Positions 37,203-39,680 of a stretch of 39,680 nt of DNA are shown piece after piece; within the stretch, counting starts at the first letter, position 1; the number at the start of each line of letters is the position of its first letter. Where the stretch lies: contig JAGWLB010000001.1 in NCBI GenBank assembly GCA_028865035.1, positions 163,668 to 203,347 on the forward strand, written 5' to 3'. A model generated the notes under the pieces. It was given only the letters and a program-made list of their open reading frames with translations. It was not told the origin of the DNA and searched no databases. The position numbers were made by a program, and so were the translations under genes. This stretch comes from Patescibacteria group bacterium (lineage in GTDB: Bacteria; Patescibacteriota; Minisyncoccia; Phycocordibacterales; UBA9973).

Positions 37203-37811
37203 ATGACTAAGAAGATAATAATTAAAAAAAATAAGCTTAGAAAACTCGAACCATCCAATAATTTTTTCGCATCACTTGTTCGTTCAATTATTTACCAACA
37301 ACTCTCAGGTAAGGCAGCAGCTTCAATAGAAAAGAAATTTTTTGGATTATTTTACCCAGAAGTTTTTAATCTTACTAACAAGCGAGGTACTCTTCTTGGT
37401 AATAAATTTCCAAAACCAAAAGATGTATTAGAACTTTCTGATTCCAAATTTAAAAGTGCTGGGGTCTCAACACAGAAGATGAATTATCTTCGTGACTTAT
37501 CCGCTAAATTTCTTGATGGTACAATCAACCCAAAGAATTTTCATAAGATGACTGATAGTGAGATAGAGGAGCATTTGGTAAAAGTTAAAGGTATCGGTAT
37601 TTGGACAGCGCATATGTTCCTAATATTTGCACTAAATCGCCCCGATATATTGCCGACAGGGGATTTAGCTATTCGGAAAGGATTTATGAAAGCGTTTAAT
37701 TTACGTAATGTACCAAGTCATGATAAGATGGTGGCACTTGCCAAACCATACGCAGGTAGGCGCACATATTTATCCCTTTATTTATGGGGTATTATGGATG
37801 ATGAAAAATAA
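37203..37811 (+). CDS. DNA-3-methyladenine glycosylase (AlkA-like, HhH-GPD)
   Basis: SIIYQQLSGKAAASI...KVKGIGIWTAHMFLIFALNRPDILPTGDLAIRKGF. Confidence 0.9.
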   Translation: MTKKIIIKKNKLRKLEPSNNFFASLVRSIIYQQLSGKAAASIEKKFFGLFYPEVFNLTNKRGTLLGNKFPKPKDVLELSDSKFKSAGVSTQKMNYLRDLSAKFLDGTINPKNFHKMTDSEIEEHLVKVKGIGIWTAHMFLIFALNRPDILPTGDLAIRKGFMKAFNLRNVPSHDKMVALAKPYAGRRTYLSLYLWGIMDDEK

Positions 37812-37813
37812 AT

Positions 37814-37900
37814 GGAGAGGTCGCATAGTGGTCTAGTGCACTGCCTTGGAAAGGCAGCAAGGTGTTACAGCCTTCGGAGGTTCGAATCCTCTCCTCTCCG
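37814..37900 (+). tRNA. tRNA-Ser(GGA)
   Basis: Acceptor GGAGAGG/CCTCTCC, anticodon arm CTGCC-TTGGAAA-GGCAG, long variable arm, GGTTCGAATCC. Confidence 0.93.
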
Positions 37901-39397
37901 CAATAAAACGAAATCAGGCTCCCCGCGAAAAAATACGGCGTCGCGAAGCGACGACGACTGGGCAGAATTCCCGCCAAACCCTGCACTCGCAAGGATTTCC
38001 CAAGGGGCGGAGCGCTCAAAAAGGAGTGTTCGATCCATAATTTTAAAGTTCGAACCGACTTTTTTGAACAAATGAATATTTTCTTCATTTGTTCTATCGT
38101 TTACCAATTCCATATTGAATTTCAAAAACTTTTCGGTAAGTTCGAACCGATTATTTTCTTTTTGTTCTAAATCCGACAATTTCTCTTTGAGAAGCTGTTT
38201 TTCGTTCATTAGTTTATTTTTCATATCGCGATATTCGTCGAGTGTTAGAGCGTTTTCTAGATACATCGTCATCAGCTTCTCAATTTTAGATTCCAAAAGA
38301 GAAATGTCGGATTTTATATTATCTACAAAAAGCTCGCTCGATTGTATTTCGGATGATTGATCTTTTTTGTTTTCTTCAATCATCCACTCTAACCAATAAA
38401 GTGGCAAAGAAACTTTTTTGATTTCATTTTCTATTTGAGAAGTGATGAGTTCTTCGCGAACGTAAGGTTGAGTGCAAGGATTTTTCCGTTTCGTACATCG
38501 TAAATAATTATGACCTTTTTGTGTTTCGGTCGTGATAAAACAGCCACATTCGCCACAACGGAAAAATCCGCGATAAATATATGGTTTCAGTCCTTTGCTG
38601 TGCGGTTTAGATTTACGGCTCATCACTTCGGCAACGGAATCAAAAAGTTTCTTTGAAATAATCGGTTCGTGTTTACCCTCGTATATCTCGCCGTTATACC
38701 TCATCATGCCCGTGAAAATCGGATTTCTCAAAAGTTTTTGATAATTAGACACCGGAAGGTCTCCATCGCTTTTCCCAGTTAAGCCAAGAGCGTTAAATTT
38801 GTCGCGGACTTGTCGCAAAGTAAAGTTACCAGTCGCATAGGCCTCAAATGCTTTTTTGATAAGGGGAGCAAGAATAATATTTGGCTCAATTCCACCACCT
38901 TCTTTATTTACATAACCAAGAGGAGCATTTTGAGGCCATATTCCTTCCTTCACTTTGTTTCTTTGTCCGCGCTTAATATTTTCTGATAAATTATCAACAT
39001 AATACTTGGATTGAGAAAAAGCGATTGAGAGCATGAATTTGCCTTGAGGTGTCGGATCAAACCAAAAAGTCGAAAATTTTAAATCTTTAATTACTTCAGT
39101 ATCAACGAGGTAGATGACTTTTCCACCATCTACCGAGTTTCTCGCAAGTCGGTCTGGGTGCCACGCCAAAATACCAGAAGCTTCGCCGTGCTCCATTTTC
39201 TCTAGCATTTCGTTAAAAATAGGACGGCCTGGTATTTTGGCAGACTGCTTCTCGACAAAGACATCAACTATTTCTAATCGTTCTTTCATCGCTAATTCTT
39301 TCAACTCTGCAAGCTGATCAGAAATACTACGAACTTGATGGTCTTTGTCGTCCGTAGACTTGCGAGTATAAATAAAAAATTTTTTGGTTTGATTCAT
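37865..39397 (-). CDS. Large serine recombinase (resolvase + recombinase + zinc ribbon); start MNQTKKFFIYTRKSTDDKD at 39397
   Basis: FIYTRKSTDDKDHQVRSISDQLAELKELA...LAWHPDRLARNSVDGGKVIYLVD...GECGCFITTETQKGHNYLRCTKRKNPCTQPYVRE; C-terminal end uncertain. Confidence 0.93.
   Translation of the reverse strand: MNQTKKFFIYTRKSTDDKDHQVRSISDQLAELKELAMKERLEIVDVFVEKQSAKIPGRPIFNEMLEKMEHGEASGILAWHPDRLARNSVDGGKVIYLVDTEVIKDLKFSTFWFDPTPQGKFMLSIAFSQSKYYVDNLSENIKRGQRNKVKEGIWPQNAPLGYVNKEGGGIEPNIILAPLIKKAFEAYATGNFTLRQVRDKFNALGLTGKSDGDLPVSNYQKLLRNPIFTGMMRYNGEIYEGKHEPIISKKLFDSVAEVMSRKSKPHSKGLKPYIYRGFFRCGECGCFITTETQKGHNYLRCTKRKNPCTQPYVREELITSQIENEIKKVSLPLYWLEWMIEENKKDQSSEIQSSELFVDNIKSDISLLESKIEKLMTMYLENALTLDEYRDMKNKLMNEKQLLKEKLSDLEQKENNRFELTEKFLKFNMELVNDRTNEENIHLFKKVGSNFKIMDRTLLFERSAPWEILASAGFGGNSAQSSSLRDAVFFRGEPDFVLLRRGEDSNLRRL
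37898..38017 (+). repeat. 120-bp inverted repeat, left copy
   Basis: CCGCAATAAAACGAAATCAGGCTCCCCGCG...GGGGCGGAGCGCTC; reverse complement of 39418-39537 with 2 mismatches. Confidence 0.97.
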
Positions 39398-39417
39398 ATT
39401 TTTGTATTGGTAACGAA

Positions 39418-39537
39418 GAGCGCTCCACCCCTTGGGAAATCCTTGCGGGTGCAGGGTTTGGCGGGAATTCTGCCCAGTCGTCGTCGCTTCGCGACGCCGT
39501 ATTTTTTCGCGGGGAGCCTGATTTCGTTTTATTGCGG
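39418..39537 (-). repeat. 120-bp inverted repeat, right copy
   Basis: GAGCGCTCCACCCC...GAGCCTGATTTCGTTTTATTGCGG. Confidence 0.97.
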
Positions 39538-39680
39538 TCTGTATTAGACAAAGTTCGAATTTATTTCGAACAAAACCCAAATGAATTCTAATCTTACGCT
39601 CGACTTTTATAATTCTCTCCTATCTATCTACTACGCTCTACTAATGTGCTAATTCAAACAAATGACTAGTTTTGCGAAGC

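Larger units (their letters stand above)
37898..39537. mobile_element. Candidate IR-bounded serine-recombinase element abutting tRNA-Ser
   Basis: 120-bp IRs bracket a single recombinase gene; left end coincides with the tRNA 3' end; TCT on both flanks is a possible but very weak duplication. Confidence 0.6.

Noticed and set aside
37792-38088. ORFs over tRNA-Ser and the left IR (37792-38088 minus, 37812-38075 plus, 37846-38040 plus)
   Set aside because: Translations of tRNA and repeat sequence (for example GEERIRTSEGCNTLLPFQGSALDHYATSPF); typical spurious annotation.
39552-39562. AGTTCGAATTT beyond the right IR as a tRNA-Ser attR duplicate
   Set aside because: Only about 8 nt of the generic T-loop motif match; insufficient to call an att duplication.

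Overview
The window looks like a low-GC Patescibacteria/CPR (Parcubacteria-type) chromosome segment; that affiliation is inferred from gene content, not from a search. Core genes: secE-nusG-rplK, efp, recA, ftsK, rplJ-rplL with an L10-type leader, rodA/ftsW, folD, PAP2 phosphatase, secD-secF, lemA, an SPFH protein, a Gmad2-domain protein, htpX and an AlkA-like glycosylase. RNA genes: a 23S rRNA with its own promoter and no 16S upstream in the window, a tRNA-Gln-like element, 5S rRNA and tRNA-Ser(GGA). The 23S gene is interrupted by two ORF-less introns at the canonical group I homing sites (E. coli positions 1931 and 2593). The accessory segment at about 13.4-20.4 kb carries small secreted or membrane proteins and a secreted LCAT-like lipase. 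It also holds six copies of a near-perfect palindrome (core GCTTGTAATTTGTGCATATGCACAAATTACAAGC). Two copies bracket a PaaX/Cas2-like gene, and one copy shows compensatory changes in both arms. This palindrome plus PaaX/Cas2-like unit is my best candidate for an undescribed system. At the right end, a large serine recombinase lies between 120-bp, 98%-identical inverted repeats abutting tRNA-Ser. No CRISPR array or cas operon was seen.
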